Shown piece by piece: positions 15,359-23,842 of a DNA stretch of 64,000 nucleotides. The notes beneath the pieces are model-generated. The model did no database searches. It was not told the DNA's origin and saw only the letters and a program-made list of their open reading frames with translations. The stretch covers positions 62,001 through 126,000 of the forward strand of contig NZ_BCUX01000003.1 in the NCBI RefSeq assembly GCF_001591445.1, read 5' to 3'. Origin of the DNA: Neobacillus drentensis NBRC 102427 (GTDB lineage: Bacteria; Bacillota; Bacilli; Bacillales; Cytobacillaceae). The position numbers and the translations under genes are program-made. The stretch's first letter is position 1. Each line of letters begins with the position of its first letter.

Positions 15359-17326
15359 CTATTTAACAGATGATTTTTCCGAAAGTATTTTTTGTATTTG
15401 TGCAACGGTCGTCGGGTCTTCTAGTCCTGTAATATCGCCGGTAACTTTTCCAGATACAACAATTTCCTTTAATAAGCGGCGCATGATTTTTCCGCTGACT
15501 GTTTTCGGCAGCATATCTGTAAAAATAATTGATTTTGGAGTGGCAATCTTACCAATTTGTTGAATAATCCGATTATTTATTTGTTGTTTTAATTCTTCTG
15601 TTCCTTTATAGCCATCAGCCAGACGGACAAATACGAGCGGAACCTCTCCTTTAATTTCATCAGGAATTCCAATAATTGCGGTTTCAGAAACTCCCTCACA
15701 TTCAAGGGCAGCGCTTTCCATTTCCATTGTACTTAAGCGGTGTCCGGCTACATTAAACGCATCATCTGAACGGCCAACTACCCATAAATATCCATCATCA
15801 TCTATTAATGCCAAATCGCTCGCATAATAGCAGCCATCCACTTGGCTATAATAGGATGCGTAATATCGTTCTGGTTCTTTCCAAAGTGTTCTGCATAGCA
15901 TTGGAAATGGTTTTCTAATCACCAGATTTCCTAGGGTACCAGGTTTAACTGGATTGCCTTCTACATCAACGATATCCATAACTGCACCTAAAAAGGCCGT
16001 TCCTGAGGAGCCCGGTTTCATCGGCGTCAGCCAAGCTGCTCCAGCTATAGGCGATCCTGCTGTTTCGGTTTGGCCCCATGTATTATTGATATATACCTTC
16101 TTCTTCCCTAAAACTTCATATGTCCAATGCCAGGTTTCTGGATCGAAGGGTTCTCCAACAAGGGAAATAACATCGAGGCATGATAAATCAAATTTCTCTA
16201 ATGTCTTTTCTCCCATACTTTTTAACATTCTTAATGCTGTTGGGGCTGTAAACAGTTTATTCACCCTGTATTTTTCAATGATTTGATAGAAACGATCTTT
16301 CGTTGGATAATCAACAGCCCCTTCAAAGACAACAGTTGTTACACCATTCGCTAAGGCACCTGTAATTCCCCATATATGCATGGTTAACCAGCCGATATCC
16401 GCTGTACACCAGAAAACATCGTCTTGATGGTGATCCATATGATACTTGGCATATGTGTAATTCTGTGTGACAAAAGCCATGCCGGAATGCACGACACCTT
16501 TTGGTTTACCTGTTGTCCCACTTGTATAAAAGACAATGCCACTCTCATTCGCTTCAATTCTCTCAGGTTCACAAACGATACTTGCCGCTTTGGTCTGCTC
16601 GTGCCACCAGTAATCCCGGCCCTCTTTCATTTGAACCTCTGAACCTAATCGGTCGACTACAATGACTGCCTCGATAGATGGAATAGATGGGACAACCTGA
16701 TCCACTTTTTCTTTTAAAGGAATGAATTTACCCCTACGTTCCGTTGCATCCGCAGTAATCAATACCTTTGGCTCAAAATTGATGAGTCGGTCTGTCAATG
16801 ATTTTTCCGAATAACCGGAAAAAATCGTATTGTAAATAGCACCAATTCGAAAACAAGCTAAAACAGAAATAAAGGCTTCGGCCAGATTGGGAAGAAAAAT
16901 GGCCACACAATCACCTTTTTTTACACCAAAGGATTTAAGAACATTCGCAAACCGATTGACTTCAGCAAGAAGCATATTATATGTGTAAAATTTGCTGTCC
17001 CCGTTTTCACCCTCCCAAATGAGAGCGGTCCGATTTCCTGCCCCATTTTCTATATGGCGATCTAGTAAATTCACACTTGGGTTACTAATGCCGCCGGAAA
17101 AAAAGCGAAAATCAGGAAGCTGTCCACTAATGGTTTCATCCCACGGTTCATACCATTCCAGTTCACGGGCTGCACTGTCCCAAAATTTAGCAGGATCTTC
17201 TTGTGATTGTTTAAGAAGTTCCTGAAATGCTTCGCTGCTCCCAATGGAGGTTGAACTTACTTTTTCTTCGTTTGGATAAATTAGTTTACTATTTGAAACG
17301 ACTTGTAAAATTCCACTGATATCCAT
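15359..17326 (-). CDS. Acyl-CoA synthetase (AcsA/PrpE-like AMP-forming)
   Basis: The 655-residue ligase has the adenylation motifs FYTSGTTGKPKGVVHS, NNTWGQTETAG and YASDLALIDDDGYLWVVGRSDD, and the C-terminal PKTVSGKIMRRLLKE with the catalytic lysine. The N-terminal extension (FWDSAARELEWYEPW) is of the acetyl/propionyl/acetoacetyl-CoA synthetase type rather than the shorter fatty-acyl ligase YngI found at this place in B. subtilis. In this operon it may activate isovalerate or another short branched acid, feeding the dehydrogenase. It is the second gene, 46 bp after the dehydrogenase. The substrate is inferred. Confidence 0.85.
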   Translation of the reverse strand: MDISGILQVVSNSKLIYPNEEKVSSTSIGSSEAFQELLKQSQEDPAKFWDSAARELEWYEPWDETISGQLPDFRFFSGGISNPSVNLLDRHIENGAGNRTALIWEGENGDSKFYTYNMLLAEVNRFANVLKSFGVKKGDCVAIFLPNLAEAFISVLACFRIGAIYNTIFSGYSEKSLTDRLINFEPKVLITADATERRGKFIPLKEKVDQVVPSIPSIEAVIVVDRLGSEVQMKEGRDYWWHEQTKAASIVCEPERIEANESGIVFYTSGTTGKPKGVVHSGMAFVTQNYTYAKYHMDHHQDDVFWCTADIGWLTMHIWGITGALANGVTTVVFEGAVDYPTKDRFYQIIEKYRVNKLFTAPTALRMLKSMGEKTLEKFDLSCLDVISLVGEPFDPETWHWTYEVLGKKKVYINNTWGQTETAGSPIAGAAWLTPMKPGSSGTAFLGAVMDIVDVEGNPVKPGTLGNLVIRKPFPMLCRTLWKEPERYYASYYSQVDGCYYASDLALIDDDGYLWVVGRSDDAFNVAGHRLSTMEMESAALECEGVSETAIIGIPDEIKGEVPLVFVRLADGYKGTEELKQQINNRIIQQIGKIATPKSIIFTDMLPKTVSGKIMRRLLKEIVVSGKVTGDITGLEDPTTVAQIQKILSEKSSVK

Positions 17327-17372
17327 GTAATGGCTCCTTTAACAATTTTTATTTTTTTCATATAAAAATTCT

Positions 17373-18512
17373 TTAACATCCAATTTGCTTGGCAATAACC
17401 ATTCGTTGAACTTCAGATGTTCCTTCACCAATTTCTAAGAGTTTTGCATCACGGAAGAATCGTTCTACTTGATACTCCTTCATATATCCATAACCGCCAT
17501 GAATTTGAACGGCTTGATCACATGCTCGCATGCACATCTCCGACGCAAATAATTTTGCATATGCCGCTTCCTTTTTAAAGGCTCTTCCTTGATCCTTTAA
17601 CCAAGCTGCTTTGAAAACCATATTCCGGGCTAATTCGATATTCATGGCCATGTCCGCTAATTTAAATTGAATGGCCTGGAAGTTGAATAAACTTTTTCCA
17701 AACTGTTTTCTTTCTTTTGCATATTGAAGAGCTTTTTCATAAGCTCCTTGTGCAATACCTACAGCCATCGCAGCAATTCCAATTCTTCCGCCATCAAGTG
17801 TAGCCAAAAATTGTTTGTAACCGTTTCCATCCGTTCCCAGCAGATTTTCTTTTGGAACTCTTACATTCTCCATGATAAGTTCTGTGGTATTTGAGGCATG
17901 CAGACCCATTTTTTCGTAGTTGTCGATGACAGTGAATCCCGGAGCATTTGTAGGAACAATAAATGCGCTGATTCCATTGATTCCTTTTGAGCGGTCTGTA
18001 ACCGCCGTCACTGCAAGGTGATTCGCATAGCTCGCATTTGTAATAAAACATTTGGAGCCGTTTATGACCCACTCATCTCCATCAAGAACTGCTGTTGTTT
18101 GGGTTCCACTTGCATCGGAACCTGCATTCGGCTCAGTCAATCCAAATGCTCCAAACGACTCTCCCGTACAAATAGGTGTTAAGTATTTCTCTTTTTGCTC
18201 ATGTGTACCAAATAAATTAAGAGGAGCTCCTCCTAATGAAATATGTGCTGAATATGTAATGCCTGTTGATGCACAAACACGACTAAGTTCTTCCACGACA
18301 ATCGCAAAGCTAATCGTGTCAGCTTCTCCTCCACCGTATTGTTCAGGAAATGGCAGGCCCATGATCCCTAACTCTGTTAACTTTGTAAAAACTTCCTTAG
18401 GGAATTCCCCCGTTCGATCACGTTCATCCGCTCCAGGAGCAACTTCAGCATTAGCAAAATCTCGAACTAACTTGCGGATCATCTCTTGTTCTTTCGTTAA
18501 ATCAAAATTCAT
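17373..18512 (-). CDS. yngJ: Acyl-CoA dehydrogenase (short/branched-chain)
   Basis: This 379-residue flavoenzyme has the family signatures AFGLTEPNAGSDASG and QIHGGYGYMKEYQVERFFRDAK. The C-terminal GEGTSEVQ has Glu363 at the position of the catalytic base of butyryl/medium-chain dehydrogenases; isovaleryl-CoA dehydrogenases usually have a small residue there and the base elsewhere. Operon context (methylcrotonyl-CoA carboxylase, HMG-CoA lyase) argues for isovaleryl-CoA oxidation, so residue and context point different ways. Electrons would go to an ETF. It is the first gene of the nine-gene operon, divergent from the GAF/PucR regulator. Confidence 0.9.
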   Translation of the reverse strand: MNFDLTKEQEMIRKLVRDFANAEVAPGADERDRTGEFPKEVFTKLTELGIMGLPFPEQYGGGEADTISFAIVVEELSRVCASTGITYSAHISLGGAPLNLFGTHEQKEKYLTPICTGESFGAFGLTEPNAGSDASGTQTTAVLDGDEWVINGSKCFITNASYANHLAVTAVTDRSKGINGISAFIVPTNAPGFTVIDNYEKMGLHASNTTELIMENVRVPKENLLGTDGNGYKQFLATLDGGRIGIAAMAVGIAQGAYEKALQYAKERKQFGKSLFNFQAIQFKLADMAMNIELARNMVFKAAWLKDQGRAFKKEAAYAKLFASEMCMRACDQAVQIHGGYGYMKEYQVERFFRDAKLLEIGEGTSEVQRMVIAKQIGC

Positions 18513-18753
18513 TTATCTACATCCCCTTTCTTAATATTCTGATTTGTTTTAGCAAAAAAAATTATGCCAACATTACCTCGCTTTATGCTGAACTCCTTTC
18601 ATTATTTTCAAAACTTTCTTATAATAAGAATATAATCATTATGAGTATTAAGCTATGTATATTTTCATGAATATAATTATGAAAAATTTGTGTCTTTTAC
18701 ACAAAAACACTAATTGGATGAAATGTATAGTCTTAGAGAAAGGATGATGACAG

Positions 18754-20586
18754 ATGCAAGATACCTTAACTCATCGGCAATTAAAGTCCTTAATCCATGT
18801 GTCGAACGTGATTAATTCCAAATTAGATATTGATACCATTTTTGATTCCATCATGAATGAAACGATATCTGTCGTTGAAGCGGCTGGAGGAGGCTCTATC
18901 TGGATTTTTGACAAAAACCAAAATCGACTCATCGCAAAATCCGCTCAAGGATTATTTTATCCACAAATATTTAGGCAAATTAGACTAGTTAGTGGTGAAT
19001 CCATGACTGGGATGTCTTTTGCAGCCAAAAAATGTCTCATTTTTTGGAATGAGGTAGAAATTAAACAGGCACTGTCTACATTAGCGCCTTATAACAGAGA
19101 TTTATTGGATCAGTCTATTCCAAGTAATTTTCATTTTACATCTGTCATATCTTCACCTATATTACAAAACGGAAAATGTATCGGCGTGATTACATTGGAC
19201 TCTTTTGAACAATCGTTGCAGTTTAAGCAAGAGGATATTAATCTATTGGAAGCGATTGGACACCAAGCAGCAGTAGCCTTGGAAAAATCCATTCTTTATA
19301 ATGAGAAGGAAAAAATGGTTCAGAAGCTTTCACATTCCATCGAAATACATAGAAACCTGGCCAATCTCGTTGTAAATGGTGAAGGAATTCAATCGATTAT
19401 GGATTATATACATAAAACAATCGGACAACAGATGTTTCTCTTTGATGAAATAGGGGAACTTAGGGCATCTGCCTCCTATTCCTCCTTTTCAGATGAAATG
19501 ACCGAGTTTATGAAAGCGTATGCAAAACAAATTATCCTAACACTTGAAAACTCACATACCGTTTCCGAAATATCATTAAATGATGAAACGTATCAATTAG
19601 TTGTATTACCACTTGGGTCCAAATTGAAGTCTTTAGGGGGACTAATCCTCCTATCAAAACAAAAAATGAATGAGGTGGATATCGCTGCTCTAGAACATGC
19701 CTGTACAGTCATTTCACTTGAACTGGGAAAAGAACAGGCTGTTTTTGAATCACAGCAGCGTCTAAGAGGGGAATTCGTGACCAAGCTTTTTTCGGGACAG
19801 ATTGATGAAGCACTCATTCAGAAAGCAAAAAATTTAAATTTTGACCCTAACCGAAACTATGTTGCTATACTTATTAATTTTGAGGATAAGTTCAACGAGA
19901 ACAAGGTGATTAGCAATCACTTGATAAGGAATTTACTCCATATGGCCAATTCATTCCTCGGGAGGAACTCGCAAGTAATGGCAGTAAGGGCTGAAAATCA
20001 AATTGTCGCCCTTTTATCCTTGCCTTCAAGAGTCTCTTCTTCCAATATTTTTGCCGAAATAAAAGAACTTGCAAAAAATTTACAGCATGAAATTACTAAT
20101 AAACATAAAGAGATAGACGTATCAATTGGGATTGGAAGAATTAAACAAGGGCTTATTTTTGTCCACGAGTCATTTGTAGAAGCGACAAAGTGCATAAAGT
20201 TTCTCAGAAACTATCGATTTGATCATAGAGTCCTTAGTTATACAGACCTTGGCGTCCAGAGGTTTATTTTACAAAATTCAAAAGAAGAATTGATCGATTT
20301 TATCCATGAAGTATTAGGTCCCTTAATTGAATATGAAAAAACTAGAAAAGGCGAACTGTTAAGCACGCTGATTGTATATTTAGACCAAAATCAAAACATA
20401 AAGAAAACGGCTGATTCTTTACATATTCACACCAATACCTTAAGCTATCGTTTAAAGCGGATTGAGGAGATTTTATTAACGGACTTGAATGATAGTCACC
20501 CATTATTTAATATTCATTTAGCCATCAATATTTATCAATATATCAAAGAGAAAGATAAGGATATATTACAGTTAAGCAAAAACTAA
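18754..20586 (+). CDS. GAF-domain PucR/CdaR-type transcriptional regulator
   Basis: The 610-residue protein has an N-terminal GAF domain (~15-180, with ISSPILQNGKCIGVITLDSF and ALEKSILYNEKEKM at its end), a middle CdaR/GGDEF-like region (~340-470), and a C-terminal PucR helix-turn-helix (~530-595: LIVYLDQNQNIKKTADSLHI, then HTNTLSYRLKRIEEIL). Proteins of this build are usually activators of adjacent catabolic operons, with the GAF domain sensing a small ligand. It is transcribed divergently from the leucine/isovalerate operon and is its best candidate regulator. AAAGGATGATG precedes the ATG. A large terminator follows. Confidence 0.88.
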   Translation: MQDTLTHRQLKSLIHVSNVINSKLDIDTIFDSIMNETISVVEAAGGGSIWIFDKNQNRLIAKSAQGLFYPQIFRQIRLVSGESMTGMSFAAKKCLIFWNEVEIKQALSTLAPYNRDLLDQSIPSNFHFTSVISSPILQNGKCIGVITLDSFEQSLQFKQEDINLLEAIGHQAAVALEKSILYNEKEKMVQKLSHSIEIHRNLANLVVNGEGIQSIMDYIHKTIGQQMFLFDEIGELRASASYSSFSDEMTEFMKAYAKQIILTLENSHTVSEISLNDETYQLVVLPLGSKLKSLGGLILLSKQKMNEVDIAALEHACTVISLELGKEQAVFESQQRLRGEFVTKLFSGQIDEALIQKAKNLNFDPNRNYVAILINFEDKFNENKVISNHLIRNLLHMANSFLGRNSQVMAVRAENQIVALLSLPSRVSSSNIFAEIKELAKNLQHEITNKHKEIDVSIGIGRIKQGLIFVHESFVEATKCIKFLRNYRFDHRVLSYTDLGVQRFILQNSKEELIDFIHEVLGPLIEYEKTRKGELLSTLIVYLDQNQNIKKTADSLHIHTNTLSYRLKRIEEILLTDLNDSHPLFNIHLAINIYQYIKEKDKDILQLSKN

Positions 20587-20591
20587 AACCA

Positions 20592-20637
20592 AGGGACACG
20601 GTTCTCCCAGCCTTTTGGCCGGGAGAATCGTGTCCCT
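20592..20637. terminator. Bidirectional terminator between regulator and DUF421 gene
   Basis: A 21-bp stem with one G-U type mismatch (AGGGACACGGTTCTCCCAGC / matching 3' half) and a four-T loop lies between convergent genes. Confidence 0.85.
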
Positions 20638-20645
20638 CTGGTATT

Positions 20646-21350
20646 TTATTCAACATCTGTAGGTGATGAAAGTTTATCTTCATATTTGTCTACAAAAAGG
20701 TTACCACCGCTATTGACTACCGCATAATAAATTTCTTCTATCCGTAAATTTCTTCTTTTGAATTCGGCATCAATCCACTCACTGCTATAGATGCCGGAAG
20801 CGTTCTTTTCGATGATTTGCCCGTCCATAACTAGTTCAACTGGCAGCGACTCTGATGAAATGGGAAAATTGAAATCTTTTTTAATTGCATTTTGAAACGG
20901 TACCTTTTTAAGAATGGATAATTCCCCGTTCACTTCCAGCATTGCGTATTCTACTTCAGCTATATTAAAGATTTCCTTTTCCCTTAAATGCTGATTAAGG
21001 TCATCAATCGAGAATTTTACTTTTTTCATATTCTTGTCTAGTAATTTTCCTTTTTCTATTAGGACTGTAGGTCTACCAGAAAGCCATTTTCTAAAACTTC
21101 GACTCCTAGAAGATAACACCATGAACAAATAAAACATTAAAATTAATACAAGAAATGAAATTAGCATTTCTTTGAACTTTAAATTCGTATCAAACCCCAT
21201 GTTGGCTATAAAGGAACCAATGGTAACGGATAAGGCAAAGCTATAGTGGTTTTTATGAGAGTTAATATGCTTTCCTATTGCGAGTGTAACGAGTATTAAA
21301 ATCATAAAGCTGACAACTGTTCTCAGAATGGGTATAAGTGTATGTTCCAT
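20646..21350 (-). CDS. DUF421 (YetF-like) membrane protein
   Basis: The 234-residue protein has three N-terminal membrane helices followed by two copies of the DUF421 cytoplasmic fold: WLSGRPTVLIEKGKLLDKNM and AEVEYAMLEVNGELSILKK are diagnostic of YetF/YrbG/YdfR-type spore proteins. In Bacillus several YetF-type proteins associate with GerA-type or SpoVA germination functions, but the role is not settled. It is convergent with the GAF regulator gene. The start at 21350 has no alternative nearby; the length fits the family. Confidence 0.88.
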   Translation of the reverse strand: MEHTLIPILRTVVSFMILILVTLAIGKHINSHKNHYSFALSVTIGSFIANMGFDTNLKFKEMLISFLVLILMFYLFMVLSSRSRSFRKWLSGRPTVLIEKGKLLDKNMKKVKFSIDDLNQHLREKEIFNIAEVEYAMLEVNGELSILKKVPFQNAIKKDFNFPISSESLPVELVMDGQIIEKNASGIYSSEWIDAEFKRRNLRIEEIYYAVVNSGGNLFVDKYEDKLSSPTDVE

Positions 21351-21496
21351 TTAAAACTCCTGTTTACTCATATTGTTTTTATCCAATTTATCTTTCCAAT
21401 TTGCTATTTTATTTATCCATCTTGATACCTTCAATTGATGAATCCACGAAAAATAGGGTGGTAAAATAGGGATAAAACTTGTTTACGGAGGATTCT

Positions 21497-22093
21497 ATGA
21501 TTTGGTTTTTCCTGTTTGTTGTTCTGTTTGCTTTTTTGATGGGATTATTCCAGGTTCCCATCTGGATTATGTATTGCGTATTGCTTGCCGTGCTTGTTTT
21601 TATCATGTTTCGAAACCCTCTCTTATTTGGGAAGGATGCCGAAAGGATGATGGCGTACTTAAAAAAGTCTAAATCACCTCATTTACAATTCCTTTACCAT
21701 TTTCTTCAAGGGGATCTATCAGCAGCGGAACAAGCGATGGGGAAAATCCGTTCCAAAAAATCCAAACGAAACTCTGAATTGATGCTTTTAATGGAGCGGA
21801 AACAATACGGAAAAGCAAAAGAACTTCTATCACTAATGGTTGGGCATAAGACAAAATGGTACGCTTTGGCGGATATCGCAATTAATGAAGGCGACGGAGA
21901 ATCGCTCAAACAAAATAAAAAGAAGATAACAGACACCTTTTTCTTAGACATGTTGGAAGTCGATCAAGCCGTTTATGATGGGAAAAAGAAAGAGGCGGTT
22001 GCGCTGCTAGGTAACATGATTCCTAAGCTTAGGGGTTATAAATTATTGACAGTCGTCCAGTATCGAAAACAAATACTTGAAGGAAGAGTCTGA
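21497..22093 (+). CDS. Membrane-anchored protein with helical repeat domain, 198 aa
   Basis: The start at 21497 follows GGAGG by 5 nt. Two N-terminal membrane helices (IWFFLFVVLFAFLMG and VPIWIMYCVLLAVLVFIMF) precede a soluble helical part with repeated helix pairs (FLYHFLQGDLSAAEQAMGKI, MERKQYGKAKELLSLMV, DQAVYDGKKKEAVALLGNM) that look TPR-like. I recognise no named family. The layout suits a protein-protein scaffold facing the cytoplasm. It is a single-gene unit with a strong terminator. Confidence 0.7.
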   Translation: MIWFFLFVVLFAFLMGLFQVPIWIMYCVLLAVLVFIMFRNPLLFGKDAERMMAYLKKSKSPHLQFLYHFLQGDLSAAEQAMGKIRSKKSKRNSELMLLMERKQYGKAKELLSLMVGHKTKWYALADIAINEGDGESLKQNKKKITDTFFLDMLEVDQAVYDGKKKEAVALLGNMIPKLRGYKLLTVVQYRKQILEGRV

Positions 22094-22113
22094 CCCAAAT
22101 TTCCGATAAAAGT

Positions 22114-22144
22114 AAAGCCCGAAATCTTATGATTTCGGGCTTTT
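22114..22144 (+). terminator. Terminator of the membrane/TPR-like gene
   Basis: AAAGCCCGAAATC pairs with GATTTCGGGCTTT (13 bp) with a four-base loop and T-rich tail. Confidence 0.85.
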
Positions 22145-22179
22145 CTTTATTTGATTCGATTACCTACTTAATAAAACAA

Positions 22180-22203
22180 AAAGCTCACCACTTTGCAGTG
22201 AGT
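22180..22203 (-). terminator. Weak terminator after a C-terminal gene fragment
   Basis: CTCAC pairs with GTGAG with an inner partial stem. On the minus strand a TTTTTGTTTT tail follows, so it would terminate the fragment ending at 22206. Confidence 0.5.
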
Positions 22204-22205
22204 TA

Positions 22206-22305
22206 TTATTTTTCAGGTTCAGCCTGTTTAAATGTAATTAACTTAGCAAAATACCGTTTATCATCCCAATCATATTTAATTTTAAGCTGACCTAGAATCC
22301 GTTAG
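22206..22305 (-). pseudogene. C-terminal fragment of an unidentified protein
   Basis: The minus-strand frame reads about 30 residues, LGQLKIKYDWDDKRYFAKLI then TFKQAEPEK and a stop, followed by its own terminator. There is no start codon or ribosome site. It abuts fragments of an HxlR-like gene and of a sugar-type oxidoreductase, so I read it as the surviving tail of a deleted gene. The family is not recognised. Confidence 0.4.
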
Positions 22306-22327
22306 TAAATGAACGGATGAAAGAGCT
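22306..22327 (+). pseudogene. 22-bp remnant of an HxlR-family gene
   Basis: These 22 bases are identical to bases 26744-26765 inside the intact HxlR regulator, where they encode the wing-helix segment LNERMKEL. The flanks do not match, so this looks like debris of an HxlR gene left between two deletion points. A chance 22-base identity is very unlikely. Confidence 0.45.
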
Positions 22328-22709
22328 TTAAACATAACTACAATTAATCAGCTCATCTTCCGAAGCCTTTTGATATTGTGCTGTTGATACGAAACGAACG
22401 TCTCCGATCGCTATATTTTCCAACAACTCTTTTATTTTTACAAATCGTGGCAATGCCCTACGGTAGTAAGCAACATATAAAGGAACTTGAGCCGCTTCAC
22501 AAGCTGCGATCATTTCTTTGCATTCATCAAAATTGAGTGCCATTGGTTTTTCTACATAAACAAGTTTTCCTGCCTTTGCAACTTTAATTGTATATTCTTT
22601 ATGTAACCCCGGTGGTGTCGCAATATAGACAACATCAACATCTGGATCGTTATTAAGTGCGTCGGCATCAACATCCAATAATGCCCCAACGGACTTTGTT
22701 AAATTTCAT
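22328..22709 (-). pseudogene. Decayed Gfo/Idh/MocA-family oxidoreductase
   Basis: An ATG at 22709 starts MKFNKVRWGIIGC, the normal beginning of this NAD(P)-dependent sugar/inositol dehydrogenase family, then runs into a stop. A second frame takes up the protein at DADALNNDPDVDVVYIATPP, GLHKEYTIKVAKAGKLVYVEKPMAL (active-site EKP lysine) and breaks off at LINCSYV. About 50 codons of the Rossmann domain and the whole C-terminal half (family length ~330-390 aa) are gone. An intact relative lies at 27867-28931. Confidence 0.8.
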
Positions 22710-22740
22710 AATAAAAATTCCCTTTCTTTTTTCATCTAAC

Positions 22741-23133
22741 TTAACTTTTCATATGTGAGGATTCAGGATTCATTTCCATAAACTCGAGCCAATTCCCATC
22801 GGGATCTAATACCCAGAATTGGTAGTTCAAAGCCATGCCTTGAGAAATTTCAACTTCTAAAGGGACTCCCCTTTTTTTAAATTGATCCGCTGTTTCATGG
22901 ATATCATCTACCTCGAAACAAATGTGGTCAGCTCGGTTTTTAACACCCTCGGCACCTCCGTAAAATAATTCAATAAAACATCCGTCAACCACTTTCACAT
23001 ATACAATCCACGGTTCGCCATTTGGTTGATTCAATTCAAACGCTTTCTTAAAACCAAGCTTATTGCAATAAAAATCCAATGAGCGTTCCATATCTACAAC
23101 ATGAAATGCTTTGTGATTAATCCCTTTAATCAT
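22741..23133 (-). CDS. VOC/glyoxalase-family protein
   Basis: The 130-residue product is a single VOC module of two beta-alpha-beta-beta-beta units: INHKAFHVVDMERSLDFYCN gives the first metal His, CFIELFYG a Glu, RADHICFEVDD the second His and DPDGNWLEFME the last Glu, so the metal site looks complete. It resembles lactoylglutathione lyase-type proteins, but Bacillus lacks glutathione and the substrate is unknown. It lies between the decayed oxidoreductase and a YgiN-type monooxygenase, probably co-transcribed with the latter. Confidence 0.85.
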   Translation of the reverse strand: MIKGINHKAFHVVDMERSLDFYCNKLGFKKAFELNQPNGEPWIVYVKVVDGCFIELFYGGAEGVKNRADHICFEVDDIHETADQFKKRGVPLEVEISQGMALNYQFWVLDPDGNWLEFMEMNPESSHMKS

Positions 23134-23242
23134 CTTTTAACCCCCCATTTTTCCTTTTACTATTTTTTTTCACTAAAGCAGTCTCTACCTTTGCTTTTTC
23201 AACCGTAATAAATTGGCGTACCTGTTTTTTTTGATTCTTTAA

Positions 23243-23530
23243 TTATTTCACTTCTCTATAATTGTTGATTTCTGTACTTTCTCTCAATTTCCTCAGCTCT
23301 GGAACAATTTTCATGCAATGTTCACTTTTATTGTGTTGGTTGATAACCTCTTCATTCTCCCATTCTTCAATCGTTGTAATGATTGATGGATCTTTGACAT
23401 CTTCATGAAGAGTATACATGATGCATCCTTTTTCTTTTCTGGTTTCTGTCACAACTTTTCTAGCAAGAATTAAATATTCTTCAACATTTACCCCTGGTTT
23501 AAGTTTTGCCTTACAAACTACTCTAATCAT
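23243..23530 (-). CDS. Antibiotic biosynthesis monooxygenase (YgiN/YcnE-type)
   Basis: The 95-residue protein has the dimeric ferredoxin-like ABM fold: IRVVCKAKLKPGVNVEEYLIL, TRKEKGCIMYTLHED and TTIEEWENEEVINQHNKSEH match YgiN-type quinol monooxygenases, which act without metal or cofactor. It fits the quinone-handling theme of the region to its right. AGGAG-like sequence precedes the ATG. Two palindromes lie about 120-145 bp upstream. Confidence 0.85.
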   Translation of the reverse strand: MIRVVCKAKLKPGVNVEEYLILARKVVTETRKEKGCIMYTLHEDVKDPSIITTIEEWENEEVINQHNKSEHCMKIVPELRKLRESTEINNYREVK

Positions 23531-23647
23531 TTTATTACTCCTTCTCTTTTTTAATTATTTTTATAAACTAGAACTTCTAAGAAACCATTTAGTCCTTAAT
23601 TTCATTTTTAGTAAATGCACTACCGCTTTACACTTAACCGAAATACA

Positions 23648-23676
23648 GTACACCTGTACCACAATGAGGTTACCTC
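23648..23676. promoter_or_regulatory. Two adjacent palindromes upstream of the monooxygenase gene
   Basis: GTACACCTGTAC (10 of 12 positions symmetric) and GAGGTTACCTC (perfect odd-length palindrome) lie 6 bp apart, just downstream of where a promoter for the minus-strand pair would be. This looks like an operator for an unidentified regulator. Confidence 0.4.
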
Positions 23677-23776
23677 TAGTATAAAAATGTTCAATTATCA
23701 TGTCAATAAATAACTTTTCTTGACGCATTCAGCTGTAATAATCGGCTTAGGAATACCTGTAAGGTTAATAAAACAG

Positions 23777-23813
23777 AAAAGGGGGAGACCATCTTTGGCC
23801 TCATCCCTTTTTA
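23777..23813 (-). terminator. Terminator of the GPH symporter gene
   Basis: AAAAGGGATGAGGCC on the minus strand pairs imperfectly with GGTCTCCCCCTTTT and ends in T-rich sequence, 30 bp after the symporter stop. Confidence 0.6.
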
Positions 23814-23842
23814 CATTTTTATAGTAATTCCTATTGCAATCC

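Noticed and set aside
18052-18534. Plus-strand frame of 160 codons opposite the acyl-CoA dehydrogenase
   Set aside because: Shadow of a conserved gene.
18580-18700. Possible sigma-54 promoter before the leucine operon
   Set aside because: TGGCAT and TTGC are present, but GG and GC are 13 bases apart instead of 10, and the adjacent regulator lacks an AAA+ domain.
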